Origin: Methylobacillus gramineus
GTDB lineage: Bacteria; Pseudomonadota; Gammaproteobacteria; Burkholderiales; Methylophilaceae
NCBI RefSeq assembly: GCF_020532675.1
Contig: NZ_JAJAVE010000001.1
Coordinates: 682,001 to 746,000 of the forward strand
Reading direction: 5' to 3'
DNA: 64,000 nt
Both the position numbers and the translations under genes were made by a program. How positions within the stretch are numbered: position 1 is the first letter of the stretch; the number at the start of each line of letters is the position of its first letter. This document shows positions 1 to 9,062 of the stretch, in pieces. The notes below the pieces were generated by a model that did no database searches, was not told where the DNA came from, and saw nothing but the letters and a program-made list of their open reading frames with translations.

Positions 1-694
1 AATAACTATAACCGGTATAGCCACTCAAGGTTAGCATGATAGCTGCAATCACAAATGCAATGATGTAGAGCACGATATGTTTCTTGGTGGCCAGTATGCC
101 TCTTTTTACCGGGAGTACAGGGATAGAGGCCGCGGTGTAATCCTTGAGCCGGAAAATAGCGATGGCGTAGGAGTGTGGCATTTGCCACAAGCTGAAAATT
201 ACCAGCAATATGACCGCACCCATATCAAACTCGTTACTTACTGCACAGTAACCGATGACGGGAGGCGCAGCTCCAGACAAGCTACCAATCAGCGTGCCGT
301 AGACAGAGTTGCGCTTGAGATAAAGGCTGTAAGCACCGACATAGATGGCAAAGCCAAACAGCGATAGCCAAACGGTCAGCATATTGGTGTTGGCATACAA
401 CAAGGCAATGCCAGCCAGCCCCAATGAACAGCCATAGATAATCGCAGTATGGGCTGGGATCAGTCCTTGCACCATGACACGGTTGCGCGTCCGTTCCATC
501 ATGCTGTCTATATCACGGTCTATATAGTTGTTCAGCACACATCCAGAAGCGATGACCAGGGAAATACCAATGGCGGTTGCCAGAAGCAGGGCGAAATCAA
601 TCTCGCCCCTCGATGCCAGGAAGAAACCCCCGGCAACCGAAATCAGGTTGCCGAAGATAATACCTGGCTTGGTGATGAGTAAATATTGCTTCAT
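1..694 (-). CDS. cyoE: protoheme IX farnesyltransferase (heme O synthase), partial
   Basis: Polytopic UbiA-family prenyltransferase that farnesylates heme b to heme O, the cofactor needed by the neighbouring bo3 oxidase. About 231 residues are in the window and the C-terminus is cut off by the window edge. The aspartate-rich prenyl-diphosphate site NNYIDRDID followed by MMERTRNR is visible near residue 65, and several hydrophobic helices follow. The chosen start is the ATG at 694 ([11 protein letters not shown]), which matches the family N-terminus and lies 12 bases after the cyoD stop. No good Shine-Dalgarno is seen, so translation may be coupled to cyoD. It is the last of five co-directional cyo genes. 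Confidence 0.93.
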   Translation of the reverse strand, partial: MKQYLLITKPGIIFGNLISVAGGFFLASRGEIDFALLLATAIGISLVIASGCVLNNYIDRDIDSMMERTRNRVMVQGLIPAHTAIIYGCSLGLAGIALLYANTNMLTVWLSLFGFAIYVGAYSLYLKRNSVYGTLIGSLSGAAPPVIGYCAVSNEFDMGAVILLVIFSLWQMPHSYAIAIFRLKDYTAASIPVLPVKRGILATKKHIVLYIIAFVIAAIMLTLSGYTGYSY

Positions 695-706
695 CAAATT
701 GGCTTT

Positions 707-1039
707 TTAATGCCTCATCATATTGTGGTTCAAGTGGAACATGATCCACAGTGAACCAATCACCACAATCGCGATAATCAGGATTGTGAAGATGAAGGCC
801 ATGACATTCCAGCGCTGCTCCGAGGAGTTGTTCATGTGCAGGAAGTACACCAGGTGTACGACGATCTGCACAATGGCAAGCACCAGAATGCTGGTGAGTA
901 TGACGCCAGGAGCGAGGGTGGGGAACATCACCAACGCAAATGGAATCACCGTCAGAATGACAGAAAGAATGAAGCCGATTACATATGACTTGACGCTGCC
1001 GTGGCTGGCGCCAGAGTGATCAACGTGCCCGTGTGACAT
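707..1039 (-). CDS. cyoD: cytochrome o ubiquinol oxidase subunit IV
   Basis: Small subunit of the bo3-type quinol oxidase, 110 residues, the usual length for CyoD. It has a histidine-rich N-terminus ([10 protein letters not shown]) and three hydrophobic helices, at about residues 18-38, 45-67 and 79-101. In the family it stabilises the complex during assembly and has no cofactor. Its start codon directly follows the cyoC stop with no intergenic base, so the two are translationally linked in one operon. Confidence 0.94.
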   Translation of the reverse strand: MSHGHVDHSGASHGSVKSYVIGFILSVILTVIPFALVMFPTLAPGVILTSILVLAIVQIVVHLVYFLHMNNSSEQRWNVMAFIFTILIIAIVVIGSLWIMFHLNHNMMRH

Positions 1040-1657
1040 TTACAGCACCCCCATCAAATAAACAACAGTAAATACGCAGATCCAGACAATATCCAGGAAG
1101 TGCCAGAACAGGCTCAGGCACATCAGGCGGGTATTGTTGGTGGTGGTCAGGCCTTTTGATGCTACCTGAGCCATCATCACAGCCATCCAGATCAAACCGC
1201 AGGTCACGTGCAAGCCATGGGTACCTACCAGCGTGAAGAAGGCAGACAGGAAGGCGCTACGGTCTGGACCAAAACCCTGGTGGATCAGGTGATGGAATTC
1301 GTTGATTTCCATCACGATGAAGCCGAGGCCGAACAGGAAGGTGACTGCCAGCCACTTGAGTACGCCTGCTTTATTACCCTTGTGCTGGGCAATCATGGCC
1401 ATACCGTAAGTGATACTACTGAACAGCAGCAGGAAGGTTTCGCCGAGGACATAATCCAGTTCGAAAATATCCTTGCCTGTTGGCCCGCCGGCAAAGCTGC
1501 CGCTAAGGACTGCATAGGTCGCGAAAATAGTCGCGAACAAAATGCAGTCGGTCATCAGGTAAATCCAGAATCCAAATATCTTGGTGGACTCTGCATCATG
1601 GTGGTGCTCATGCTCCTCAGCATGAGCGTGCTGGGTATTTAAAGTTTGACTAGACAT
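1040..1657 (-). CDS. cyoC: cytochrome o ubiquinol oxidase subunit III
   Basis: Subunit III of the heme-copper quinol oxidase, 205 residues with five predicted membrane helices, the CyoC rather than the longer CoxC size. The histidine-rich N-terminus ([12 protein letters not shown]) is followed by [15 protein letters not shown], typical of the family. It contains the conserved segment [13 protein letters not shown]. The start lies two bases after the cyoB stop. It is part of the cyoABCDE operon and contributes structurally to the membrane complex. Confidence 0.95.
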   Translation of the reverse strand: MSSQTLNTQHAHAEEHEHHHDAESTKIFGFWIYLMTDCILFATIFATYAVLSGSFAGGPTGKDIFELDYVLGETFLLLFSSITYGMAMIAQHKGNKAGVLKWLAVTFLFGLGFIVMEINEFHHLIHQGFGPDRSAFLSAFFTLVGTHGLHVTCGLIWMAVMMAQVASKGLTTTNNTRLMCLSLFWHFLDIVWICVFTVVYLMGVL

Positions 1658-1659
1658 GG

Positions 1660-3639
1660 TTACGCCTGACTCGCTTGTTTAGCTTGAATATGTTTGTTTT
1701 CGATTGCTGCCACTTCTTCCGCTGGCACATAGTAGTCAACATCTGTGTTGTAACTACGTGCAATGAAAGTGGCCAGCATGCCAATGGTGCTGACAATAGC
1801 CAGCCACCAGATATGCCAGATCATGGCAAAACCGAATACCAAGCTGAATGCGCTGATGATCAGGCCTTCAGAAGCATTCTTCGGCATGTGGATCTTTTCA
1901 TATTTGGCAGGGATATGGTCAGCACTGCCGTCCTTCTTCATTTCCCAGAATGCATCCAGTTCTTTCACTTCAGGTACTTTGGCGAAGTTATAGAACGGCG
2001 GTGGGGAAGAAGTTGACCATTCCAGCGTACGGCCACCCCATGGATCACCTGTGAGGTCACGGTTTTGATCGCGATCACGGATACTGACGTAAAGCTGCAA
2101 CAGCTGGAACAGGATAGCTGCGCCCACGATGAATGCACCTACCAAGGCAATTGCCAGTAGTGGCGTCCATGCTGGATTGTCATAGTTGTTAAGGCGGCGT
2201 GTCATGCCCATGAAGCCCAATAGGTAGAGCGGCACGAAAGCAACGAAGAAACCGCTGATCCACAAATAGGCCGCGATACGGCCCAGTTTTTCATTGAGCT
2301 TGAAGCCAAATGCCTTGGGGAACCAGTAGACAAAGCCAGCCAGATAGCCAAACACCACACCACCAATAATCACATTATGGAAGTGGGCAATCAGGAACAG
2401 GCTGTTATGCAAGACAAAGTCAGCACCTGGTACCGCAAGCAGAACACCGGTCATACCACCGATAGTAAAGGTGATCAGGAAGCCAATGGTCCAGATGATT
2501 GGTGTAGAGAACTCAATGCGCCCACGGTACATTGTGAACAACCAGTTGAATATCTTTACCCCGGTCGGAATCGAGATAATCATCGTCGCAATACCAAAGA
2601 AGGCATTAACGCTGGCACCGGAACCCATAGTGAAGAAGTGATGTAGCCATACGACGAACGACAGGATGGTAATAACGGCTGTTGCCCAGACCAGAGAGGT
2701 ATAGCCAAACAGTTTCTTCTTGGTGAATGTAGCAACCACTTCGGAGAATATACCGAATGCTGGCAATATCAGGATGTACACCTCTGGGTGACCCCAGATC
2801 CAGATCAGGTTGACGTACATCATTTGATTGCCACCAAGATCGTTGGTAAAGAAATGAGTACCAAGATAACGATCAAAGGTCAGCAGGGCGAGTGTCACAG
2901 TCAGCACTGGGAAAGCCGCCAGAATCAGGATGTTGGTACACAGGGCTGTCCATGTGAACACAGGCATCTTCATCAGCGTCATGCCGGGAGCGCGCATCTT
3001 GAGGATGGTCGCGAAGAAGTTGACCCCGGTTAGTAGCGTTCCCAAGCCGGAAATCTGCAAGCTCCAGATCCAGTAGTCCACACCTACGCCTGGGCTGTAT
3101 TCAATGCCAGATAGTGGAGGGTAGGCCAACCAGCCAGTTTGTGCGAATTCACCAACGCCAAGGGAGATGTTGATCAGCGCAACGCCGACGACAAATAACC
3201 AGAAGCTGAGTGAGTTCAGGAAGGGAAATGCGACATCACGTGCACCGATTTGCAAGGGCACCACGATGTTCATCAGGCCTACCATGAATGGCATTGCCAT
3301 GAAGAAAATCATGATGACGCCGTGTGCGGTAAATATCTGGTCATAGTGGTGCGGTGGGAGGAAACCTTCGGATCCCGCCGATGCAACAGCCAGCTGGGCC
3401 CGCATCATGATGGCGTCGGCAAAGCCGCGCAGCAGCATGATCATGGCCACGATGATATACATGATACCGATCTTCTTGTGATCAACCGAAGTAAACCATT
3501 CGGACCATAACCATTGCCATTTTTTGTAAAAAGTAAGAGCCCCGACGAGTGCGAGGCCGAGCACGCCGACCATGGCCAGCGTGATCATAACGATCGGTTC
3601 GTGATACGGAACCGCGTCCAGAGTTAATTTACCAAACAT
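1660..3639 (-). CDS. cyoB: cytochrome o ubiquinol oxidase subunit I
   Basis: Catalytic subunit I of bo3 quinol oxidase: oxidises ubiquinol, reduces O2 to water and pumps protons across the inner membrane. 659 residues, the normal CyoB length with extra terminal helices compared with CoxA. Heme and copper ligands are visible: AHGVIMIFF carries the low-spin heme His, [12 protein letters not shown] carries the CuB His and cross-linked Tyr, HHFFTMG supplies the two further CuB His, and HFHNVIIGG supplies the high-spin and low-spin heme His. All key ligands are intact. It lies two bases after cyoA in the same operon. Confidence 0.97.
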   Translation of the reverse strand: MFGKLTLDAVPYHEPIVMITLAMVGVLGLALVGALTFYKKWQWLWSEWFTSVDHKKIGIMYIIVAMIMLLRGFADAIMMRAQLAVASAGSEGFLPPHHYDQIFTAHGVIMIFFMAMPFMVGLMNIVVPLQIGARDVAFPFLNSLSFWLFVVGVALINISLGVGEFAQTGWLAYPPLSGIEYSPGVGVDYWIWSLQISGLGTLLTGVNFFATILKMRAPGMTLMKMPVFTWTALCTNILILAAFPVLTVTLALLTFDRYLGTHFFTNDLGGNQMMYVNLIWIWGHPEVYILILPAFGIFSEVVATFTKKKLFGYTSLVWATAVITILSFVVWLHHFFTMGSGASVNAFFGIATMIISIPTGVKIFNWLFTMYRGRIEFSTPIIWTIGFLITFTIGGMTGVLLAVPGADFVLHNSLFLIAHFHNVIIGGVVFGYLAGFVYWFPKAFGFKLNEKLGRIAAYLWISGFFVAFVPLYLLGFMGMTRRLNNYDNPAWTPLLAIALVGAFIVGAAILFQLLQLYVSIRDRDQNRDLTGDPWGGRTLEWSTSSPPPFYNFAKVPEVKELDAFWEMKKDGSADHIPAKYEKIHMPKNASEGLIISAFSLVFGFAMIWHIWWLAIVSTIGMLATFIARSYNTDVDYYVPAEEVAAIENKHIQAKQASQA

Positions 3640-3641
3640 GT

Positions 3642-4529
3642 TTACTCCTTGCCCTTCGAATGTGAATGCGCATGCGTACCCGAAGCATGTGTGTACTTTT
3701 CAACAATAACGTCATAGAAGTTAGGCGTCACCGAAGAGAACCGTTCTATAGGGTTATTGAATGAAGCTTTTTCCAGCGAGGCGTACTTGTCGGAGTCTAG
3801 AGCAGTTGGTGATTGCTTGACCTCTTGTACCCATTCATTGAATTTTTCTTGCGAGGTCACGGTGGCATTGAATTTCATGCCGGAGAAACCATGGCCGCTG
3901 TAATTGGCAGACAGGCCGCGATAAACGCCGGGCTCATCTGCAATCAGGTGCAGCGTGTTCTTCATGCCCGCCATGGCATAGATCTGGCTGCCAAGCTGCG
4001 GAATGAAGAAGGAGTTCATGACAGTGCCGGAGGTGACTTCAAAACGTACCGGGATATTGGCAGGGAAAGCCAGTTCATTGACAGTGGCAATGCCTTGTTC
4101 CGGATAGATGAAGACCCATTTCCAGTCCAGCGATACTACCTGGATGGTCATTTGTGGCTGGTCTGAGACGATAGGCTGGCGCGGATCCAGTGCGTGGGTT
4201 GATTCCCAGGTGATATAACCCAGCACCGCAATAATCAGTACCGGGACGGTCCATACAACAATTTCAATTTTGTTGGAGTGCGACCAGTCGGGTGTATAGG
4301 TAGCATTTTTGTTGGATGCCCGATAACGCCAGGCAAATAAGATGGTCATGGCAATAACAGGAATCACCACGATTAACATCAGGAGAACTGCCGTGATGAT
4401 AAGAGATTTTTCTTCTACTCCTACCTGGCCTTTTGGATCAAACAACACAAAGTCACAACCACTTAACAACAACGTGACACCTAGGGAAGACAACAGACTG
4501 AAAAGTCTTGGATATCGCTTTTTTATCAT
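3642..4529 (-). CDS. cyoA: cytochrome o ubiquinol oxidase subunit II (lipoprotein)
   Basis: Subunit II of the quinol oxidase, 295 residues and first gene of the operon. It begins with a lipoprotein signal ending in the lipobox LLSGC (Cys25), two membrane hairpin helices (about 40-65 and 90-108), and then a periplasmic cupredoxin fold ([14 protein letters not shown]). The cytochrome c oxidase CuA ligands are absent, as expected for a quinol oxidase. The C-terminus is unusually His-rich ([13 protein letters not shown]). The start ATG has only a weak ribosome site. Confidence 0.95.
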   Translation of the reverse strand: MIKKRYPRLFSLLSSLGVTLLLSGCDFVLFDPKGQVGVEEKSLIITAVLLMLIVVIPVIAMTILFAWRYRASNKNATYTPDWSHSNKIEIVVWTVPVLIIAVLGYITWESTHALDPRQPIVSDQPQMTIQVVSLDWKWVFIYPEQGIATVNELAFPANIPVRFEVTSGTVMNSFFIPQLGSQIYAMAGMKNTLHLIADEPGVYRGLSANYSGHGFSGMKFNATVTSQEKFNEWVQEVKQSPTALDSDKYASLEKASFNNPIERFSSVTPNFYDVIVEKYTHASGTHAHSHSKGKE

Positions 4530-4605
4530 TTCAGCATCTCAAGAATGTAAAGGACTCATAACACCACCATACTTCTTAACAGGAGCTTCGTCGCTCAAAC
4601 CCTAA

Positions 4606-4634
4606 TTTACAGGCTAAATGTGGCCTTTAATCAA
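4606..4634 (-). promoter_or_regulatory. candidate sigma-70 promoter of the cyo operon
   Basis: On the minus strand TTGATT (4634-4629) and TGTAAA (4611-4606) are separated by exactly 17 bases, a plausible -35/-10 pair. It sits about 77 bases upstream of the cyoA start. No other match of this quality was noticed in the cyoA-proximal region. Inferred by eye only. Confidence 0.33.
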
Positions 4635-4870
4635 GTGTTGCCTCTAAGCGACATCGCGAGCCGGTTATCAATCGTCATCGTGAAATTGGTGCCACGTCAA
4701 CAATTGCAATGAAGAAAGTTTGAAGGCTAAGTAACTTAAGTACTGGACATCAAGTGACTGGCCGCCCAAACCCTTATTCATTAACCCTACATTTTATACG
4801 AATATACGGTGCAGGCCCACCCAAAAAGGCAAATTCCAAGAGGCTGGATGAGAATTTTTCAATGGATTTA

Positions 4871-4914
4871 TACAATTTGTTACAAGTGTCGCCAAAAGTT
4901 AACAAATTGTTACA
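4871..4914. promoter_or_regulatory. two OmpR-family (RstA-box-like) direct repeats
   Basis: TACAATTTGTTACA (4871-4884) and AACAAATTGTTACA (4901-4914) are direct copies of one motif with a 30-base period, close to three helical turns. The first matches the published enterobacterial RstA box TACATNTNGTTACA at 11 of 12 defined positions and the second at 10 of 12. They lie in the gap 4530-5044, which has no convincing gene and otherwise holds only the cyo promoter candidate. Response regulators of the OmpR class usually bind such tandem repeats. Which gene is controlled is unknown; cyoA starts about 340 bases away. Confidence 0.4.
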
Positions 4915-5044
4915 TTGTTGCGTGAGAGGAGCAGGGAGGGGCAAGGATGAGGAAAGATGGTTTGAGTGCTGCACGCCGGTGGCTTAAGGTTATGGATTCG
5001 GCTTACTAGGAAGCCATTTATATGAGTCTTGCCTGAGGGCGAGT

Positions 5045-5146
5045 CTAACCATGAGAGCTACCCGATAAGGCAATGATGTCGACTACCCAGTAACCCAGGA
5101 TGGCGACCATGATGCCAATAATGAGCAGTATGATAAATTTTGCCAT
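5045..5146 (-). CDS. possible 33-residue single-span membrane peptide
   Basis: A short reading frame starting MAKFIILLIIGIMVAILGYW and ending with a small polar tail (LSGSSHG). It is nearly all hydrophobic after a single Lys, which is the pattern of small inner-membrane peptides such as oxidase accessory subunits. It is co-directional with the cyo operon, about 515 bases upstream of cyoA. There is no clear Shine-Dalgarno, and a perfect 7+7 inverted repeat lies just upstream. I do not recognise the family. It could be a chance hydrophobic frame, so confidence is limited. Confidence 0.35.
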   Translation of the reverse strand: MAKFIILLIIGIMVAILGYWVVDIIALSGSSHG

Positions 5147-5154
5147 GTGCGCTG

Positions 5155-5209
5155 TGTACTTGAGATTAAGTACATTCACTATATTCAGATGCATTGAATA
5201 GTACATTCA
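5155..5209. repeat. inverted repeat and 31-base-period direct repeat
   Basis: TGTACTT (5155-5161) and AAGTACA (5168-5174) form a perfect inverted repeat with a 6-base spacer. The decamer AGTACATTCA occurs at 5169-5178 and again at 5200-5209, a 31-base period. The block lies directly upstream of the 33-residue frame ending at 5045 and looks like operator DNA. No known regulator motif was recognised. Confidence 0.4.
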
Positions 5210-5320
5210 GGGCTGTTCCGATATGACTGTCGGAGTTTCTAACTATTGAATGGCAATACCAGGGTTTACTGGCTGCACATTCGGTAGGTGCACTATTTTT
5301 TTCCAATAGGGAGGCGAAAT

Positions 5321-5350
5321 AAAAATGGCACCAAGTGAGGTGCCATTTTT
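5321..5350 (-). terminator. rho-independent terminator
   Basis: AAAAATGGCACC and GGTGCCATTTTT form a 12-base stem around the 6-base loop AAGTGA. Read on the minus strand the U-rich arm follows the stem, ending the transcript of the small secreted protein gene whose stop is at 5369. Confidence 0.85.
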
Positions 5351-5368
5351 TGATCAATCAGTAAGAGC

Positions 5369-5731
5369 TTAAATACGCTCAGGCTGGAATGGTTCCAGCA
5401 CACAGCGTATCTCCAGCACCTTGGCCTCATTTTCTATACCTTCTTCTTTTTCAAAGCTCACCTTGGTGTTACGTGGCGCGGTAAACACGACATTGTTGGC
5501 CTTTTTAATCTGGGCCGCTGTATTTTCCAGGCGTGCGGCACAGGATTCAATATCATTGTGCACCGAGGTTTTCAGCAGGTAGTGATTATCCAGATGGTCG
5601 TAAATGGCAATTACGGTAGTCCATTGACCCGGCTGTGGATTCAGTTTTGACACATCTTCTGCGGCATAGGATTGAGCAGAGAATACTGTGATCAGGCCCA
5701 TAGTCAGTGTGGCTAATGTATGTTTCATCAT
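5369..5731 (-). CDS. small secreted hypothetical protein
   Basis: 120 residues with an N-terminal signal peptide (MMKHTLATLTMGLITVFSAQ, predicted cleavage after SYA), so it is probably periplasmic. The mature part is hydrophilic and contains two Cys (IESCAARLE and EIRCVLEP), which could form a disulfide. I do not recognise a characterised family. Two adjacent ATG codons could start it; the outer one is used here. It is a monocistronic gene with its own terminator 19 bases downstream. The preceding 277 bases up to relA hold no obvious gene. Confidence 0.75.
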   Translation of the reverse strand: MMKHTLATLTMGLITVFSAQSYAAEDVSKLNPQPGQWTTVIAIYDHLDNHYLLKTSVHNDIESCAARLENTAAQIKKANNVVFTAPRNTKVSFEKEEGIENEAKVLEIRCVLEPFQPERI

Positions 5732-6008
5732 GTTAGCTTTCTTAGAAGTTGTGAAACCAGTAGACCGCCATTCATGAAAAAAGTTGAGTTTTTCTTTCCC
5801 TGGTGAGTGGGAGGAATTTAATACACATTATTTGTGGATAAGATTGTGGGCGGTGTCAGGATAGCGTTGCTAAGTGCTTGTTACAGAAAATATGCTGCAA
5901 AATGGTGATAAAAAGAGCAAGCAATGGTGCGGTTCCCAGGGTAGTTATTGGATATAGGAGCGCATTTTGCCACAGGACATATCGAGTAGATTAATGAGAT
6001 AATGCTGT

Positions 6009-8237
6009 ATGGTTTTTGTTCCTGATCTTTTGTCCCAGGCCAGCGCCCAAGGGGCCCTGGATGTCGAATCCTGGCTGGTTTCCCTGGGCGAGAAATTTTC
6101 TCCTGAAGAAGTGCTGCTTGTCCGCCGTGCTTGTGAGTTTGTGCAGCCTGTTTATCTCGGGCGTACTGAAATCACCGGCGTGACAGTCTTTCATCATGTG
6201 GTGGGAGTTGCTTCTATCTTGGCCGGTATGGGCATGGATGCGGATACCGTCACTGCCACAATATTGCACGCCAGCCCTGAATATGTGCCTGACTGGCAAG
6301 CCGTGATACACGAGCAATTTGGCGGGAGCATCTGCGCCCTGGTGGAAGGCATTGCCCGGATGGAGCAGATTCAGGGTTTCAGCCGCCCCGATATCATGCT
6401 GGGAAAAGACCGGAAGAAGGAAGGTGAGGCGCAACAGGCCCAGGTGGAAAGCCTGCGCAAAATGTTGCTCGCCATGGTGGAAGATATCCGCGTGGTATTG
6501 ATCAAGCTGGCTGACCGGGTGGAAACCTTGCGTAGCCTGAATGGTGCCAGCGAGCCTGAGCAGCAGCGAATTGCTTACGAGGCCAAGAGTATTTTTGCAC
6601 CTTTGGCCAACCGTTTGGGCATATGGCACATCAAATGGGAGCTTGAAGATTTATCCCTACGCTTTCTTGAGCCCAAGCTGTATAAAGAAGTAGCGACTTT
6701 GTTGGCTGAAAAGCGCGTTGGACGCGAGCAGTATATCAATGAGGTGCTGGATACCCTGAAGGCCCAGCTAGCGCTGGCAGGTATCAGGGCGGAAATGACG
6801 GGTCGTCCCAAACATATATATAGCATCGTGAACAAGATGCGGCGCAAGCATCTGTCATTCAATGAATTGTATGATGTGCGCGCAGTCCGCATTCTAGTCG
6901 ACGATATCAAGGATTGTTATGCGGTCCTTGGCTTGATTCATAATCTGTGGCAACCCATCCCCAAAGAGTTTGACGACTATATTGCCCGTCCCAAGAGCAA
7001 TAACTATCGTTCCCTGCATACCGTGGTGATCGGCCCGCGTCACTTGCCACTCGAAATCCAGATACGCACCCATGAAATGCATCAGCATTCAGAGCTCGGT
7101 GTGGCGGCGCATTGGCGCTATAAAGAGGGTAGCAAGGCCGACAGCAAGTTTGATGACAAAATTGTGTGGTTACGCCAGATTCTAGAGTGGAAGCAGGATG
7201 TGTCGGACAATGGTGGTGCCATTGAGCAGTTCAAGAATGAGCTGTTCCATGACAAGGTCTATGTGCTGACACCACAAGGCAAGGTGGTGGATTTGCCGCG
7301 GGGTGCAACTCCTGTGGATTTTGCTTATATCCTGCATACCGACCTTGGCCATCGTACGCGTGGCGCCAAGGTGGACGGCAGCATTGTGCCGCTCAATTAC
7401 AAGCTACAGAATGGGCAGCGGGTTGAGATTATGGCGGCCAAACAAGGCGCGCCTAGTCGTGACTGGCTCAATCCCAATCTGGGTTACCTGCAAAGCGCTC
7501 GTGCACGTGCCAAGGTACGCCATTGGTTCCGTTACCAGAATTTTGAGGAAGATGTTGCACAAGGGCGCATTCGCCTAGATAAAGAGTTACATCGTCTGGG
7601 ATTGATTGATCTCAATCAGGAAAAAATTGCGCAAAAACTGCACTTCCCCAAGCTGGATGAATTGCTGGCAGCAATAGGCCGGGGTGAAATAGGCGAGCAC
7701 CAAATTGCCCAGGCCTTGCAGAGCGAGATACCCGCCAAAACTGAAACAGCTGAATTATCTTTTCCGATCAAGGCAAGAACTACAGAGAGTTTACCTTCAG
7801 GTATTTTGGTGGAAGGTGTCGGTAATCTCATGACTTATATGGCAAAGTGCTGCAAACCAGCACCGCCAGACCCTATAGTTGGTTATGTCACTAGGGATCG
7901 TGGGGTGACGATTCATCGCCAGGCCTGCCCATTCATCAAGCGCATGTCAGGGGATAAGCATGACCGGTTGCTGACAACGCAATGGGGGAGTGGTCAGGAA
8001 ATGCTGGCGGCTGTGGATATTGATATAGAAGCCTATGATCGCCAGGGATTATTGCGGGATATCAGTGACCTGTTTGCACGCGAGCGCATCAATGTGACCC
8101 AGGTAAAAACACAAAGCCGCAATAATCTGGCGAATATGCGATTTTCAATTGAAATTTCAGGCCTGGATCAGCTTGGGCGATTGTTGGCGCTATTACGCCA
8201 GGTGCCCAGTGTCAACGAGGCCCAGCGTCATCTTTAA
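6009..8237 (+). CDS. relA: GTP pyrophosphokinase, monofunctional RelA
   Basis: Makes (p)ppGpp from ATP and GTP/GDP in the ribosome-triggered stringent response. 742 residues with the domain order pseudo-hydrolase HD, synthetase, TGS (from about residue 414, DKVYVLTPQGK) and C-terminal ACT (from about 665). The hydrolase signature HDxxED reads HASPEY at residues 87-92, so (p)ppGpp hydrolysis should be lost. The synthetase carries the acidic EFDD signature near residue 320, the form found in monofunctional RelA rather than bifunctional SpoT/Rel. Its 3' end overlaps the convergent glycosylase gene by four bases. Confidence 0.95.
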   Translation: MVFVPDLLSQASAQGALDVESWLVSLGEKFSPEEVLLVRRACEFVQPVYLGRTEITGVTVFHHVVGVASILAGMGMDADTVTATILHASPEYVPDWQAVIHEQFGGSICALVEGIARMEQIQGFSRPDIMLGKDRKKEGEAQQAQVESLRKMLLAMVEDIRVVLIKLADRVETLRSLNGASEPEQQRIAYEAKSIFAPLANRLGIWHIKWELEDLSLRFLEPKLYKEVATLLAEKRVGREQYINEVLDTLKAQLALAGIRAEMTGRPKHIYSIVNKMRRKHLSFNELYDVRAVRILVDDIKDCYAVLGLIHNLWQPIPKEFDDYIARPKSNNYRSLHTVVIGPRHLPLEIQIRTHEMHQHSELGVAAHWRYKEGSKADSKFDDKIVWLRQILEWKQDVSDNGGAIEQFKNELFHDKVYVLTPQGKVVDLPRGATPVDFAYILHTDLGHRTRGAKVDGSIVPLNYKLQNGQRVEIMAAKQGAPSRDWLNPNLGYLQSARARAKVRHWFRYQNFEEDVAQGRIRLDKELHRLGLIDLNQEKIAQKLHFPKLDELLAAIGRGEIGEHQIAQALQSEIPAKTETAELSFPIKARTTESLPSGILVEGVGNLMTYMAKCCKPAPPDPIVGYVTRDRGVTIHRQACPFIKRMSGDKHDRLLTTQWGSGQEMLAAVDIDIEAYDRQGLLRDISDLFARERINVTQVKTQSRNNLANMRFSIEISGLDQLGRLLALLRQVPSVNEAQRHL

Positions 8238-8872
8238 ATGTTGTTGCGCGGCATACGCCATAAATACCATGATGCCACTGTGCGATATGGGCTCCAGGGC
8301 TCTCCCAGCAACTTCATAGCGTTACTGGTTGGGGCTACATCCAGTGATTTAAGCCTGCGATATCCTTCCCGAATGCCAAGATCGTCAACTGGCAGGATAT
8401 CTTCCCTGCCCAAAGCAAACATCAGTAACATTTCTACGGTCCATTGACCGATGCCCTTGAGTTGAACCAGTTGATGTATCAATGCGGCATTCGTCATTTG
8501 CTCTGCCTGTAAGCGCGAGGGGACGATGCCATCACTTACACCTTGCGCAATGCCATGAATGGTGGCAATTTTTCGGCCGGAAAAACCACAGGCTCTGAGC
8601 GTATCCACTTCTGTGGCTAATAATTCGGATGGTGGAGGGAATTTACCGCCATATAGATTAAGTAGGCGTGCCAGTATTGCATCACCGGCCTTGGTATGTA
8701 ATTGTTGATAAGCCACTGCCCTGACCAAGGCTTCATAAGGCTCACGTTCGGGTTGAACCTGCAACAGGCAAGGGCCAGCGGCGTCAATAAGCTCTGCCCA
8801 GTCTGAATCTACAGCTGCCAGAAAGTGAGTAGCCTGTTCAAATGGCACACTTGTTTGAATATGTGAATGCAT
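8234..8872 (-). CDS. DNA-3-methyladenine glycosylase II-like (HhH-GPD)
   Basis: Removes alkylated bases such as 3-methyladenine from DNA. 212 residues, shorter than E. coli AlkA because it lacks the N-terminal TBP-like domain. The helix-hairpin-helix LKGIGQWTVEM and the following PVDDLGIREG with the catalytic Asp (residue 163/164) identify the HhH-GPD superfamily. It is transcribed divergently from ada with a 190-base gap holding an Ada box, which supports a role in the adaptive response to alkylation. It overlaps the end of relA by four bases on the opposite strand. Confidence 0.9.
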   Translation of the reverse strand: MHSHIQTSVPFEQATHFLAAVDSDWAELIDAAGPCLLQVQPEREPYEALVRAVAYQQLHTKAGDAILARLLNLYGGKFPPPSELLATEVDTLRACGFSGRKIATIHGIAQGVSDGIVPSRLQAEQMTNAALIHQLVQLKGIGQWTVEMLLMFALGREDILPVDDLGIREGYRRLKSLDVAPTSNAMKLLGEPWSPYRTVASWYLWRMPRNNI

Positions 8873-8977
8873 GTTGCAATGCTACCTGTGGAATTGATCA
8901 GCATCATCTTTATTGGTGTAATTTTCCACCTGAATCTTGCTATTGCATATTGAGGTGCCTAGATGCTGATTATGCTG

Positions 8978-8990
8978 AATTCAAAAGCAA
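8978..8990 (+). promoter_or_regulatory. candidate Ada-binding box
   Basis: AAT (8978-8980), six bases, then GCAA (8987-8990) reproduces the A-box/B-box arrangement bound by methylated Ada in E. coli. It lies about 72 bases before the ada start, inside the divergent region shared with the glycosylase gene. A short motif can occur by chance, but the location is as expected for autoregulation. Confidence 0.45.
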
Positions 8991-9062
8991 GATCCGGAAT
9001 GCAAGGGTTGTAGTCTGTCGGTAGATTGGTGATCATCACTATATGCCCCAAAGTTCACTATC

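Noticed and set aside
4754-4987. Overlapping 66- and 77-codon frames on both strands
   Set aside because: Neither translation looks like a protein, and the region contains the regulatory repeats. Treated as intergenic.
5166-5357. 63-codon frame on the minus strand
   Set aside because: It overlaps a strong terminator hairpin and its translation has no domain or signal features.
8873-8977. Second Ada box facing the glycosylase gene
   Set aside because: AAT and GCAA occur on the minus strand but with an 8-base rather than 6-base gap.
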